From JAGNRR01 sp964409905 (GTDB taxonomy: Bacteria > Bacteroidota > Bacteroidia > Chitinophagales > Chitinophagaceae): 64,000 nucleotides of DNA. Made by a program: the position numbers and the translations under genes. The stretch lies in the NCBI GenBank assembly GCA_964409905.1, contig CAYPET010000009.1, positions 33,968-97,967 on the forward strand, written 5' to 3'. The first letter of the stretch is position 1; each line of letters opens with the position of its first letter. Below, piece after piece: positions 52,947 through 61,733 of this stretch. The notes under the pieces were generated by a model. That model saw nothing but the letters and a program-made list of their open reading frames with translations. It did no database searches and had not been told where the DNA came from.

Positions 52947-53827
52947 TGAGTGAGCAAATTGTAATATCCGCCGCTTTACAAACCGCCAAAGAAAATGGCA
53001 TGGCCTATGGCGCACAGGTTTATGAGCAGCTTACACAATTACCCCATATTAAGTGCCTAGTACTTCAAGCGCACAAGCAAAACGTATGGTGCCGCGATTA
53101 CCTACCCGTAAAAAATGCAAAGGGAGATTATGTACAATTTACCTATGCACCTAGATATATGTTGGATAGCAAAAAATGGAAAGAGCGCATCCCCATAGCC
53201 CAAGACTTATGGAAGGAGCTAAATATACAACCAACCCAATCAGATATAATACTAGACGGCGGCAATGTAGAGCTTCACCATGATATTGCCATCATAAGCG
53301 ATAGAGTATACCATGATAATGATGCGCAAAGCTCAGCGGAAATGCAAGCCTTATACCACAAACTAAAAAATACCCTAGCTGTAAAACAACTAATCATTGT
53401 TCCCCAACACCCTTACGATTTTACCGGCCATGTAGATGGTCTTGTACGTTTTATTAATGATAAAACGGTATTGATAAACGAAATAGTACCTATCACTAAG
53501 CCCACGCACAATAGCTATCGTCAAAAACTAGAAAGCGCTTGGTACTATAGTTTTATCAGCGCCCTACACAATGCAGGCTTACATACCGAAACCATTATTT
53601 ACACAGCAGGAGAAAACGACAACGACAAAAGTGCGGCAGGTATTTATCTGAACTATTTGCAGCTTGAGCAATTCATTTTACTCCCCACCTTCCACCAAAA
53701 AGCAGAAGACCAACAAGCAAGCAATACCCTTGCCAAGCATTTCCCTACCAAAAAGATCATACCCATACAAGCCAACGAGCTAGCCAGCCAAGGAGGCATT
53801 ATAAACTGTGTAACATGGAGCAAATAA
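52946..53827 (+). CDS. Peptidylarginine/agmatine deiminase family enzyme
   Basis: This 293-residue guanidino-group hydrolase has the beta-propeller fold of agmatine deiminase and Porphyromonas-type PAD. Visible active-site parts are VWCRDYLP, ILDGGNVE, TGHVDGLVRF (His162-x-Asp164) and the nucleophile in GGIINCVTW (Cys288). It lacks a signal peptide, so a cytosolic substrate (agmatine, a peptidyl-arginine, or a nucleotide-like guanidine) is expected. It overlaps hsdS by 1 bp and the next gene by 13 bp, so it is an integral part of the restriction operon, which is unusual. Confidence 0.88.
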   Translation: MSEQIVISAALQTAKENGMAYGAQVYEQLTQLPHIKCLVLQAHKQNVWCRDYLPVKNAKGDYVQFTYAPRYMLDSKKWKERIPIAQDLWKELNIQPTQSDIILDGGNVELHHDIAIISDRVYHDNDAQSSAEMQALYHKLKNTLAVKQLIIVPQHPYDFTGHVDGLVRFINDKTVLINEIVPITKPTHNSYRQKLESAWYYSFISALHNAGLHTETIIYTAGENDNDKSAAGIYLNYLQLEQFILLPTFHQKAEDQQASNTLAKHFPTKKIIPIQANELASQGGIINCVTWSK

Positions 53828-55038
53828 ACGAATTTAGCATAGCGTATACACGAGCTTTAGTGGATAAAATAAAAGCGCAATTACGTGAAGAAATTTCCAA
53901 TGAGAAGCTAACAATCCTTGTTCAAAAAAACTTGATTGATGCGCATGTCATAGATAAAAAGTCATCCAATTTTCAGAGATACTATTTTGAAATTTTGAAG
54001 AATGAGGAAAAACTCAAAGAACCACAGTATTTCAAATCCTTTTTATCCCACTACAGTCTACAAGGAATCAATGCCGAATTCCGAGAAGAAATAGAATGCC
54101 AAAAGCATGAAATCCTTAAACTGATTAAGGCCGAAGATTTAGTTCAACTTTACTTTTCGTATTTCCGTTCAGCTATATTGGAGCGCAAAGGCGCCACATA
54201 CAAAAGCGAACAAGGTTCGTTTTTTACAAAGCTGGTACATACCTTTTTGCCACACAAATTTGTAGCCTTAGATGGCCCAATCAAAAAATATACAGGCCTC
54301 GAAAAAGAAAGTTTTTTCCAAAGTTTTATCGCGCTGAGTCAAGCCTATATAGAATTTGCACAAGAGAACAAAGATTTATTACTTTCTATTCGCAAGGCTT
54401 TCAAGAAGCTGGATACAGGAAGTAATATGCAGCATGATAAGATTACGGACCTCAAATTGTTAGACTTAATATTATGGAGCAAAGCCAATCCCATTATTGA
54501 ATGCATACCCAAAGGCGATAAAACCAAACGTTTTTTGCTAGGGATTGCAGGTGCAAAAAATTTATTGTGGATAGGCTTAAACCCAAGTACCGCCAGCGAA
54601 AAAGGGCATGACAATACCTCACGCAATGTAGAAAAAATAACATTTGCTAATGGCTACGATGGTTGGCTGCTTGCCAATCTATACCCTGCAAGAACACCCA
54701 AACCTAAAGATTTACCCGCCACGAAAGATGCCGCCTTGTTTAATGAAAATTTACAACAAGTAGAAAAACTCCTCCAACAAGAAGGCTACGTACAAGGTGT
54801 TTGCTTAGCTTGGGGCAATAATATAAAAGAAGCAAATCGAGATTATCTATCAGAAGCCTGTGCCAAATTCGCAACTCTTTTTATACAATATGGCATTAAG
54901 GTGTATTGTATATCTACCACAAATAAAAATCATCCCTTGCATCCTTCTCAGCAATCGTTGAATGCTAAAGATATAAAAGCAACAGATGTTCAATTACAGC
55001 CCTTTGACTTTTCATCTTACTTGACAGTACTAAATTGA
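53815..55038 (+). CDS. Two-domain protein with C-terminal DUF1643
   Basis: This 407-residue protein has an N-terminal ~225 residues of mostly helical sequence (contains YKSEQGSFFTKLVHTFLPHKFVALDG) for which I know no family. From about residue 235 it is DUF1643: LLWIGLNPSTAS then GHDNTSRNVEKIT, GYDGWLLANLYPARTPKPKDLP and the CLAWGNNI segment. DUF1643 proteins are normally 150-190 residues, so this is a fusion. Activity is unknown. The gene overlaps the deiminase by 13 bp and precedes hsdR by 39 bp. Confidence 0.8.
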   Translation: MEQINEFSIAYTRALVDKIKAQLREEISNEKLTILVQKNLIDAHVIDKKSSNFQRYYFEILKNEEKLKEPQYFKSFLSHYSLQGINAEFREEIECQKHEILKLIKAEDLVQLYFSYFRSAILERKGATYKSEQGSFFTKLVHTFLPHKFVALDGPIKKYTGLEKESFFQSFIALSQAYIEFAQENKDLLLSIRKAFKKLDTGSNMQHDKITDLKLLDLILWSKANPIIECIPKGDKTKRFLLGIAGAKNLLWIGLNPSTASEKGHDNTSRNVEKITFANGYDGWLLANLYPARTPKPKDLPATKDAALFNENLQQVEKLLQQEGYVQGVCLAWGNNIKEANRDYLSEACAKFATLFIQYGIKVYCISTTNKNHPLHPSQQSLNAKDIKATDVQLQPFDFSSYLTVLN

Positions 55039-55077
55039 TAATTACAGGATACTATTCTTAAATTTGAGAACCCACGA

Positions 55078-58000
55078 ATGAGCAACTTCCTCTTTTTAAA
55101 AGCTGAGTTCCCCGCACTCTACCACGAGGCCAAAGATGCTGAGGCCTTGTGCAACACCTCGCCCAAAGGCAGCGCTATCATTGCGCGCTCGGCTTTAGAG
55201 AAAGGTATTATCTGGCTCTACGAAAACGACGAAGATTTACAATTCCCTTACGATACAAAATTGAGTAGTTTAATTCATGAGCAAAGTTTTCGTGATATTA
55301 TACGCCCCAGTTTGTTTGGCGAGATAAACCTCATTCGCAAAATAGGAAACAATGCCGCCCATGGCAAAGCCGTTTCGCCTTACGAGGCCTTGGCGAGTAT
55401 CAAGTACTTGTTTCGGTTTATGAGTTTTATAGGTCTATACTATGGCTCTACCAAAATAGCCGTTCCGCAGTTTAGCGAAAGCCAAATACCAACAGGGCAA
55501 GAGCAAAAACAATCGATTAAAGATTTACAAAATTTAGAGTCAACCCTCGACAAAAAAAACGAAGCCCTCAAAAAAGAACGCGAAGAGCTAAACAAAATAA
55601 TAGCACAAAACGCGACCCTACAAGCACAGCTAGAACTCCAACAAAAGGAAGCCACCCAACGCCGCGAAGAAAGAGCAAAAGAACAAGCACCAGAAAAAAC
55701 AATACCCATCCTAATCTCCGAGGCAGAGACTCGCAGAATGTATATTGATGAGTTGCTAAAAGAAGCTGGCTGGGATAATCTGCAAGATGGCCGCGACCTA
55801 GAGTATGAAGTAAACGGCATGCCGGTCAGCACCAACCCAAGTGGTATTGGCTATGTAGATTATGTACTCTGGGGTAAAGATGGCAAACCGCTAGCCGCAG
55901 TAGAAGCAAAAAAAACAATGGCCGATGCGCACAAAGGCAAACAACAAGCTCTGCTATATGCCAACTGCTTGGAACAAATGCACGGGCAGCGTCCTATCAT
56001 ATTTTATACAAACGGTTTCGAAACTTTCGTATGGGATGACACCTTTGCTGTTGAACGCGAGATACAAGGTTTTTACACCCAAGACGAATTACAACTCCAA
56101 ATTGATCGCCGTACTTCGCGTACAGACCTGCGCCATTTTAAAGTCAATACAGCTATCGTCGGCAGACCTTATCAACTAGAAGCGATTCAGCGTGTAGCCG
56201 AGAATTTTGTGACCAATGGCAAAGACGGTTCGCTCCGTAGCAAGCAGCGCGAAAGTTTGTTGGTAATGGCCACAGGTAGTGGTAAGACCAGAACTGCCGC
56301 CGCATTGGTAGATATGTTGACCAAATGTAATTGGGTAAAGCGCGTTCTATTTTTAGCAGATAGAAATGCTTTGGTCACACAAGCAAAAAATGCTTTTAAG
56401 GAACACCTACCCGAACTATCGGCCATAGACCTCACCAAAGAAAAAGAAGATAATGGCACACGCCTTGTTTTTAGTACTTACCCCACTATCATGAACAAGA
56501 TAGACAAAGTGCGCACCAACGACGAGCGTTTTTACGGCGTTGGGCATTTTGACTTAATTATTATAGACGAAGCGCATCGCTCCGTTTATCAAAAATATGG
56601 CGCCATATTCGATTACTTCGATGCCATGCTCATTGGCTTAACGGCTACACCCAAAACGGATATAGACCACAACACCTATGGCTTGTTTGGCATAGAGGAC
56701 GATAATCCAACATTTGCCTACGAATTAGATGCAGCCGTGCGTGATCAGTTTTTAGTGCCGCCGACCTCTATGAGTGTGCCGCTAAAGTTTCAGCGTGAAG
56801 GCATAAAATATCACGAACTTAGCGAGGCTGAGCAACGCGAGTTTGAAGAAAAATTTGGCGACCCTACCGCCGAAGAAACAGATGACACCATAGGCAGCGA
56901 AGCCCTCAACAAATGGTTGTTTAATACGGATACAGTTGATAAAGTACTCGACCTGCTAATGACCGATGGCATAAAAGTAGAAGGCGGCGACAAGCTAGGT
57001 AAGACGATCATCTTTGCCAAAAATCACAATCATGCCGTTTTTATTGAAGAACGTTTTAATAAAAACTATCCTGAGTATAGCGGTCATTTCCTGCGCGTAA
57101 TAGATAATTACGAAACCAAGGCACAAGACTTATTAGAAAAATTTGTTGATCATTATGTTGAGAATGACCCTCAAATTGCAGTCTCTGTAGATATGATGGA
57201 TACCGGTGTTGATGCTCCACGCGTTGTCAACTTGGTATTTTTCAAAATGGTAAAAAGTGTTTCTAAGTTTTGGCAAATGATTGGCCGAGGCACACGTTTA
57301 TGTCCAGACTTATTTGGTCCGGGCGATGATAAAAAAGAGTTTCTCATTTTTGACTATTGTCAAAACTTCGAGTTCTTTGATGAAAACCCACAAGGCTACC
57401 AAGTCCGTGCGCAGAAACCATTGCTGCAACAAATATTTGAAGGCAAGCTCACCATTACTGAATTAATCAGTGAACTAAGCAATAAAACAGAAGCCGAAAA
57501 AGAAATACGTGAGCGCTATCTAAATGACTTGCATAGCATCATTGACAGCCTCGATAGAAATCGATTTGTTGTCCGCAAATCACTGCGCTATGTAGATGCT
57601 TATAAGAACAAAGCCAAGTGGCAAAATATTTCGAAAAGTGACAGTATAGATATTCGTAACCATTTGTCTAATCTGCAAGCTCCTATTAAAGGCGATGATG
57701 AATTAGCCCGCCGATTTGACGTATTGATACTACGCTTTCAGATAGCCTTATTAATGGGTGATGAAACAAATAAATTCAGAGAGAAAATTTTTAGAACAGC
57801 CATTGCCTTACAGAAGAAAGATAATATACCACAGATTGCAGACCAGCTACCATTAATAAAAGATGTGCAAACTGATAATTATTGGCAAGGTATCAATGCT
57901 AAAAAACTAGAGGAATTAAGAGTTGCCTTGCGCGAATTGATTAAATATTTAGAAACCGCTCAGCAACCTATTATTTATACCGCTTTTGAAGATGATTTGG

Positions 58001-58521
58001 ATAAAGACAATATAGTTAAGCGCGATCCAATTGGAGGTTATACAAGCTTGCAATCCTACCGGGACCGCGTAGAAAGTTATATCCGCAAAAACAAACATCA
58101 TATTACCATTAGTAAGCTGTGCAATAATATCCCTATCACTAAATTTGAGCTGGACGAATTAGAGCGCATATTATTTACCGAAGATGCCGCAGGTAATAAG
58201 CAGCAGTTCATAAAGGAATACGGCGACAAACCCTTGGGTACTTTCATTCGTAGCATTTTAGGGTTAGAGATTCAAGCCGCACAAGATGCATTTGCCGAAT
58301 TTCTGCAAGCAGGAAATCTTCAAGCGGACCAAATGACATTTATCAATACAATCATAAACTACCTAAACAAAAACGGCACTATTGACAAAGCCATGCTTTT
58401 TGAATCGCCCTTTACCGATGTAAATGACCAAGGATTGACAGGCGTATTTAAAGACGACCATCAGTTAATGCGCATGGTAAAAATCATTGATACGATAAAT
58501 GGCAATGCGATAAGTGCGTAA
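55078..58521 (+). CDS. hsdR: Type I restriction-modification endonuclease/translocase subunit HsdR
   Basis: This 1147-residue restriction subunit cuts unmodified DNA after ATP-driven translocation. Residues ~15-125 form a DUF4145-like helical domain (GSAIIARSALEKGIIWLYE, IGNNAAHGK), followed by a coiled coil to ~215. The PD-(D/E)XK nuclease is marked by GYVDYVLWGKDGKPLAAVEAKK with the E-x-K at ~274. The SF2 motor has ATGSGKTRTAAALVD at ~400, DEAH at ~497 and FWQMIGRGTRLCPDL at ~735. The C-terminal part fits EcoEI-type HsdR. All motifs are intact. Confidence 0.95.
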   Translation: MSNFLFLKAEFPALYHEAKDAEALCNTSPKGSAIIARSALEKGIIWLYENDEDLQFPYDTKLSSLIHEQSFRDIIRPSLFGEINLIRKIGNNAAHGKAVSPYEALASIKYLFRFMSFIGLYYGSTKIAVPQFSESQIPTGQEQKQSIKDLQNLESTLDKKNEALKKEREELNKIIAQNATLQAQLELQQKEATQRREERAKEQAPEKTIPILISEAETRRMYIDELLKEAGWDNLQDGRDLEYEVNGMPVSTNPSGIGYVDYVLWGKDGKPLAAVEAKKTMADAHKGKQQALLYANCLEQMHGQRPIIFYTNGFETFVWDDTFAVEREIQGFYTQDELQLQIDRRTSRTDLRHFKVNTAIVGRPYQLEAIQRVAENFVTNGKDGSLRSKQRESLLVMATGSGKTRTAAALVDMLTKCNWVKRVLFLADRNALVTQAKNAFKEHLPELSAIDLTKEKEDNGTRLVFSTYPTIMNKIDKVRTNDERFYGVGHFDLIIIDEAHRSVYQKYGAIFDYFDAMLIGLTATPKTDIDHNTYGLFGIEDDNPTFAYELDAAVRDQFLVPPTSMSVPLKFQREGIKYHELSEAEQREFEEKFGDPTAEETDDTIGSEALNKWLFNTDTVDKVLDLLMTDGIKVEGGDKLGKTIIFAKNHNHAVFIEERFNKNYPEYSGHFLRVIDNYETKAQDLLEKFVDHYVENDPQIAVSVDMMDTGVDAPRVVNLVFFKMVKSVSKFWQMIGRGTRLCPDLFGPGDDKKEFLIFDYCQNFEFFDENPQGYQVRAQKPLLQQIFEGKLTITELISELSNKTEAEKEIRERYLNDLHSIIDSLDRNRFVVRKSLRYVDAYKNKAKWQNISKSDSIDIRNHLSNLQAPIKGDDELARRFDVLILRFQIALLMGDETNKFREKIFRTAIALQKKDNIPQIADQLPLIKDVQTDNYWQGINAKKLEELRVALRELIKYLETAQQPIIYTAFEDDLDKDNIVKRDPIGGYTSLQSYRDRVESYIRKNKHHITISKLCNNIPITKFELDELERILFTEDAAGNKQQFIKEYGDKPLGTFIRSILGLEIQAAQDAFAEFLQAGNLQADQMTFINTIINYLNKNGTIDKAMLFESPFTDVNDQGLTGVFKDDHQLMRMVKIIDTINGNAISA

Positions 58522-58533
58522 ATAATAAAACCT

Positions 58534-58845
58534 ATGGATTCTAAAATTTTACTCGGAAAAATATTGCAACGATTTGCAGATCAAAAGATTGCACAAGTTG
58601 AGGGTTATAACAGCTTTGGTTATATTCGAGAAACGGATAATACAGTTTTTGTTACCAGAGAAAACGGAGCGGATACGCCGATCCCATTTGACAGAATAGT
58701 GATTGGAATAGAAGCTTATAAATCGCGCCCAGAGCTGTACAACCAAGGCCCAACTGGATTAAGAGAATTTGACATTACGCATATTACAAGTCCAATTTGG
58801 TCATTGCTACATCTGCTACTTCCCGAAGAGTATAAAGAAAACTAA
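58534..58845 (+). CDS. Hypothetical protein downstream of hsdR
   Basis: This 103-residue protein is not recognised. It contains EGYNSFGYIRETDNTVFVT and ends TGLREFDITHITSPIWSLLHLLLPEEY. It starts 12 bp after hsdR and its stop abuts the next start, so it probably belongs to the restriction operon. It has no signal or membrane segment. Confidence 0.65.
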   Translation: MDSKILLGKILQRFADQKIAQVEGYNSFGYIRETDNTVFVTRENGADTPIPFDRIVIGIEAYKSRPELYNQGPTGLREFDITHITSPIWSLLHLLLPEEYKEN

Positions 58846-59220
58846 ATGAGCAAACACGAAACCTGGAGAACTAGACAATATTGGGAGAGCGTTGGAGGTA
58901 CGTTGATAGAGGAGTATCAGGTTGTAAAAAAGGGTAATGACAACAGCCGTCGTTTATTAGATGGTCTAATAATTATTGACGGGCCAACAGAAATCTCACA
59001 GGACAAGAATATTGATATTCGAGGAAAGGATGTGATTTGCGTTCAAACTAAAGCGAATCGATTGGGAATGTATTTATTAGGTCAAACATTTTTTAGTAGA
59101 GAACTCTTGAAAGATTACAACCCTAAATCTATTAAAACTGTGGCCATTGTTTCTAAAACGGATAGCATCCTTGCACCAATCGCAAAAAAGTACGATATTG
59201 AGGTTGTCGTGATTAATTAA
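58846..59220 (+). CDS. Small protein with possible PD-(D/E)XK-like fold
   Basis: This 124-residue protein is unassigned. RRLLDGLIII followed by KDVICVQTKANRLGMYLLGQTFFSRELL resembles the strand-D-(x)n-strand-(E/Q)xK core of restriction-like nucleases, with Gln-Thr-Lys in the second strand and an Arg-rich helix after it. This is a weak pattern match. It begins one base after the preceding stop, in line with the hsd operon. Confidence 0.55.
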   Translation: MSKHETWRTRQYWESVGGTLIEEYQVVKKGNDNSRRLLDGLIIIDGPTEISQDKNIDIRGKDVICVQTKANRLGMYLLGQTFFSRELLKDYNPKSIKTVAIVSKTDSILAPIAKKYDIEVVVIN

Positions 59221-59230
59221 CAATCAAATA

Positions 59231-59599
59231 ATGTCAGAACTAAAACATCATAACTAATATATTAAGGAGAACGGCGAGTTTCAAATCAACTGTTCACTTT
59301 CGATATTCAATGATGAAGAAATTGCTTTATTGAAGAAATATGGGTACTGGTTCAATGCCTTGGTAACTGAGAAACTATCACCTATAAGCGATGATCAGAA
59401 ACAATTCATCGCCGTATTTAAGAATAACCAAAAACCAACTACAACGGCAGAAACAGCTTGGTATAAGTATTTAAGCCGATTGAAACTAGAAACAGAACAG
59501 CCCGAAAAGTTTAACCTGCACTTTGAGTACGAAGATGATGAGTTCTTTTCGCGCGAAGATTATTATAAAAGTCACCCCGAAAAAAGGAATCGGAAATAG
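59231..59599 (+). pseudogene. DUF413/MaoP-like gene with an in-frame TAA at codon 9
   Basis: From ATG 59231 the frame reads MSELKHHN, a TAA at 59255-59257, and continues YIKENGEFQINCSLSIFNDEEIALLKKYGYWFNAL to a stop at 59599. KYGYWFNALVTEKLSPISDDQKQF and TAWYKYLSRLKLE are typical of DUF413 (MaoP, a macrodomain-Ori organiser in enterics). Only this one lesion separates the parts, and CAA to TAA is the simplest origin. A TTG at 59330 would give a truncated 89-residue product that lacks the conserved N-terminus. Confidence 0.75.
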
Positions 59600-59617
59600 T
59601 TTTTGAATAACGTATTT

Positions 59618-60280
59618 ATGAGAATCATCACTTGGAATCTAGAAAGACTAAAGAAGCTAACACCTGAAAATGCGAAAGAACTATTACTCGCTTATGATGC
59701 AGATATTTATGTTCTTACAGAAACAAATGATAAAATGAATTTAGACGAAGGCTATTATTCAGTTTCTTCAAAAGCTGTTTATCCTGGTCATGATGGGATA
59801 ACGGATTACGAAATAGGCGAATGCCGAACACAAATTTTTACAAAGTATCCTATCAGCAAATAAAAAGAAACTTTTGATGAATACAATGCCATACATATGG
59901 TTGTAGAAACACCACATGGTAAACTAGCAATTTATGGCAGCATAATAGGAATTGATGGCGGCACAACAAAAAACTTCAAACGGGATTTGAAAGGTGTGCT
60001 AAATGATTGGTCAGCATTAAACGAAGAAGAAAATATTTGTCTTGCTGGCGATTTCAATACCATACTACAAAGAAGACCTTGGCCTAGTAAATATGCGGTA
60101 GATAGATTAACTGATGTGTTTAAAAAATTGAATACGACTAATTTGACCTTGGGAATTCCACTTTCCGTAGATCATGTTGTTTTAAGCAATACCCTTGTGT
60201 TAAAGGAGAATATTCATGTAGAAACTTGGAATACGGATAAGAAGCTGAGTGATCATATTGGCATAGCTATTGAAGTTTGA
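59618..60280 (+). pseudogene. Endonuclease/exonuclease/phosphatase-family gene with an in-frame TAA
   Basis: The frame from ATG 59618 begins RIITWNLERLKKL and reaches TAA at 59861-59863. It continues in the same frame (KETFDEYNAIHMVVETPHGKL) to 60280. NLER, ETND, AGDFNT, SVDHV and the final LSDHIG cover the metal-ion and catalytic residues of the EEP fold (Asn, Glu, Asp, His), split over both halves. Without the stop it would be 220 residues. One nonsense change is the only visible lesion. Confidence 0.78.
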
Positions 60281-60343
60281 TTACAGTTAAACAAACTTGT
60301 CTATACGTAAACTCATGACGTAGTTGCAGATTACCTTAAAGCT

Positions 60344-61120
60344 ATGAGCAAGACACTAAAAGAAGAGTTTAAAAACAGTGCGAAAAATTATCATACACTC
60401 TGCAAGCAATTGGAAAAAAAGTACCCAAACTCACAACACGTATATACAGAAGAATATACTGAGGCAATAGATATGGAACACCAAATGAGTGCTAAGTTTG
60501 GCTTGCCTCCTCAACTCACAGATGTTGGGCTAAAGTTTCAGGAATTTGCAGAATTTGAAGAATGTACTGAGGTGAATATTTTGAAGTTGTACGACTATTT
60601 AAAAGCTGAAGCGCAAACTTACCTAAACGCTCCGGCACTTACAAATGCCCAGTTTCTTAAACATGCCAAAGCGAATGATTTGTTGAGTGGTGAAGCTTTA
60701 CCCAAAATGGGGTTTAGTTGTACTAGTTATTCCATTTTCCTGTACGCTCACTTGTATAAACCTATTGGCGCAGACGAGAAAAAATTGGTTCATGAATTGG
60801 AACTTGCCGAATCGTTGGATAATGAGCAGACAGCTAAACTAGCCAATGAGATTGATGCAAATAGTTTGAGTAATGAAATGTTGCAACAAATGAAGATAGG
60901 AGGATTTCAACTCACTGATCAGTTAGAAAAGTATCTGCTCGATCAAATAGTCAGTGAAAAAGAATTTGCAAATCGCTTTAAAATTCCTGATACCAATTTG
61001 GGATCCTGTCAGTTCCCATTTTTTATAAGTCGTATCGTTTTAAAAACATACGATATTTGGGCTGAAGAAGATGGGACGGTTTATGTTGAGTCCATTTTTA
61101 GTCATTGTCTTGCCGTGTAG
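60344..61120 (+). CDS. Hypothetical protein
   Basis: This 258-residue cytosolic protein has no family I recognise. It is largely helical with acidic stretches (FQEFAEFEECTEVNILKLYDYL, then ELAESLDNEQTAKLANEID) and a C-terminal part with CQFPFFISRIVLKTYDIWAEE. It has no signal or membrane segment. It is preceded by two decayed genes and followed by an inverted repeat. Confidence 0.6.
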   Translation: MSKTLKEEFKNSAKNYHTLCKQLEKKYPNSQHVYTEEYTEAIDMEHQMSAKFGLPPQLTDVGLKFQEFAEFEECTEVNILKLYDYLKAEAQTYLNAPALTNAQFLKHAKANDLLSGEALPKMGFSCTSYSIFLYAHLYKPIGADEKKLVHELELAESLDNEQTAKLANEIDANSLSNEMLQQMKIGGFQLTDQLEKYLLDQIVSEKEFANRFKIPDTNLGSCQFPFFISRIVLKTYDIWAEEDGTVYVESIFSHCLAV

Positions 61121-61200
61121 TCTGTCGTTTTAGAATTGGTGGTATCCCCTTGCCATGACAAGTGCGGTATTGCGGATTAGGGTGTTAGGGTGTTCTAAGT

Positions 61201-61250
61201 CAAAGCTAAGGGTTTATGTTATATTTTCGGAACATCAAATCTTAGCTTTG
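61201..61250. repeat. Inverted repeat, 10-bp perfect arms
   Basis: CAAAGCTAAG at 61201-61210 is matched by CTTAGCTTTG at 61241-61250 around a 30-nt spacer. It lies between the convergent genes ending at 61120 and 61331. No T run follows, so it is a weak terminator candidate; a recombination or attC-like site is possible but unproven. Confidence 0.5.
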
Positions 61251-61330
61251 GCGGTTTATATAACAGATTCTTTCGGTTTATAGGGACCCCGTATTACTTC
61301 ATAGCTGTTGTTTATGGTTTTTTCTTACTT

Positions 61331-61708
61331 TTAATCACAATTGCATTTGTAATTATAAATATACTTATGAAATTTTTCGCCTACTGTCATTGGCAAGTCG
61401 CTAAGAAGTGACGAAAAATTATCCCAATATTTTTTTGGGATTCCACAAAAAATGTATTTGTCGGTTTGCTGAAGTAAACTATTTTTTCTTTTTACCTCCG
61501 CAATAACAAAAATTATTTCTTCATATTCATATCCGTCAACTTTATAAAGCCAGTCAGAATTTAATAGTTGTAATGTAGAATATCCACCTATCTTTTTGCC
61601 TTCCTTAACTACGCCGTCGGCAAGGTCATCGCAGGAAATTGAACTTTGAGAGAATCCACTTAGTCCGAAAGTTATAGTTAGGGCAATTGTAATTAGTATG
61701 TGTTTCAT
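61331..61708 (-). CDS. Small exported protein
   Basis: This 125-residue protein has a signal peptide (LITIALTITFGLSGFSQ). The mature part has two Cys near the N-terminal half (SCDDLA and FCGIPKK) and ends CNCD. I recognise no family. It follows, in the same direction, a similar-looking exported protein (25-bp spacing), so the two are probably co-transcribed. Confidence 0.6.
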   Translation of the reverse strand: MKHILITIALTITFGLSGFSQSSISCDDLADGVVKEGKKIGGYSTLQLLNSDWLYKVDGYEYEEIIFVIAEVKRKNSLLQQTDKYIFCGIPKKYWDNFSSLLSDLPMTVGEKFHKYIYNYKCNCD

Positions 61709-61733
61709 AATTGTATTATTAAACTTGTTTTTG

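Noticed and set aside
59330..59599. Independent 89-residue gene starting at TTG 59330
   Set aside because: The same frame upstream encodes the conserved N-terminus of the family back to ATG 59231, so this is the tail of an interrupted gene.
59231..59863. Reassigned TAA codon (alternative genetic code)
   Set aside because: TAA ends guaB, parB, dapB and many other intact genes in the window at the expected lengths.
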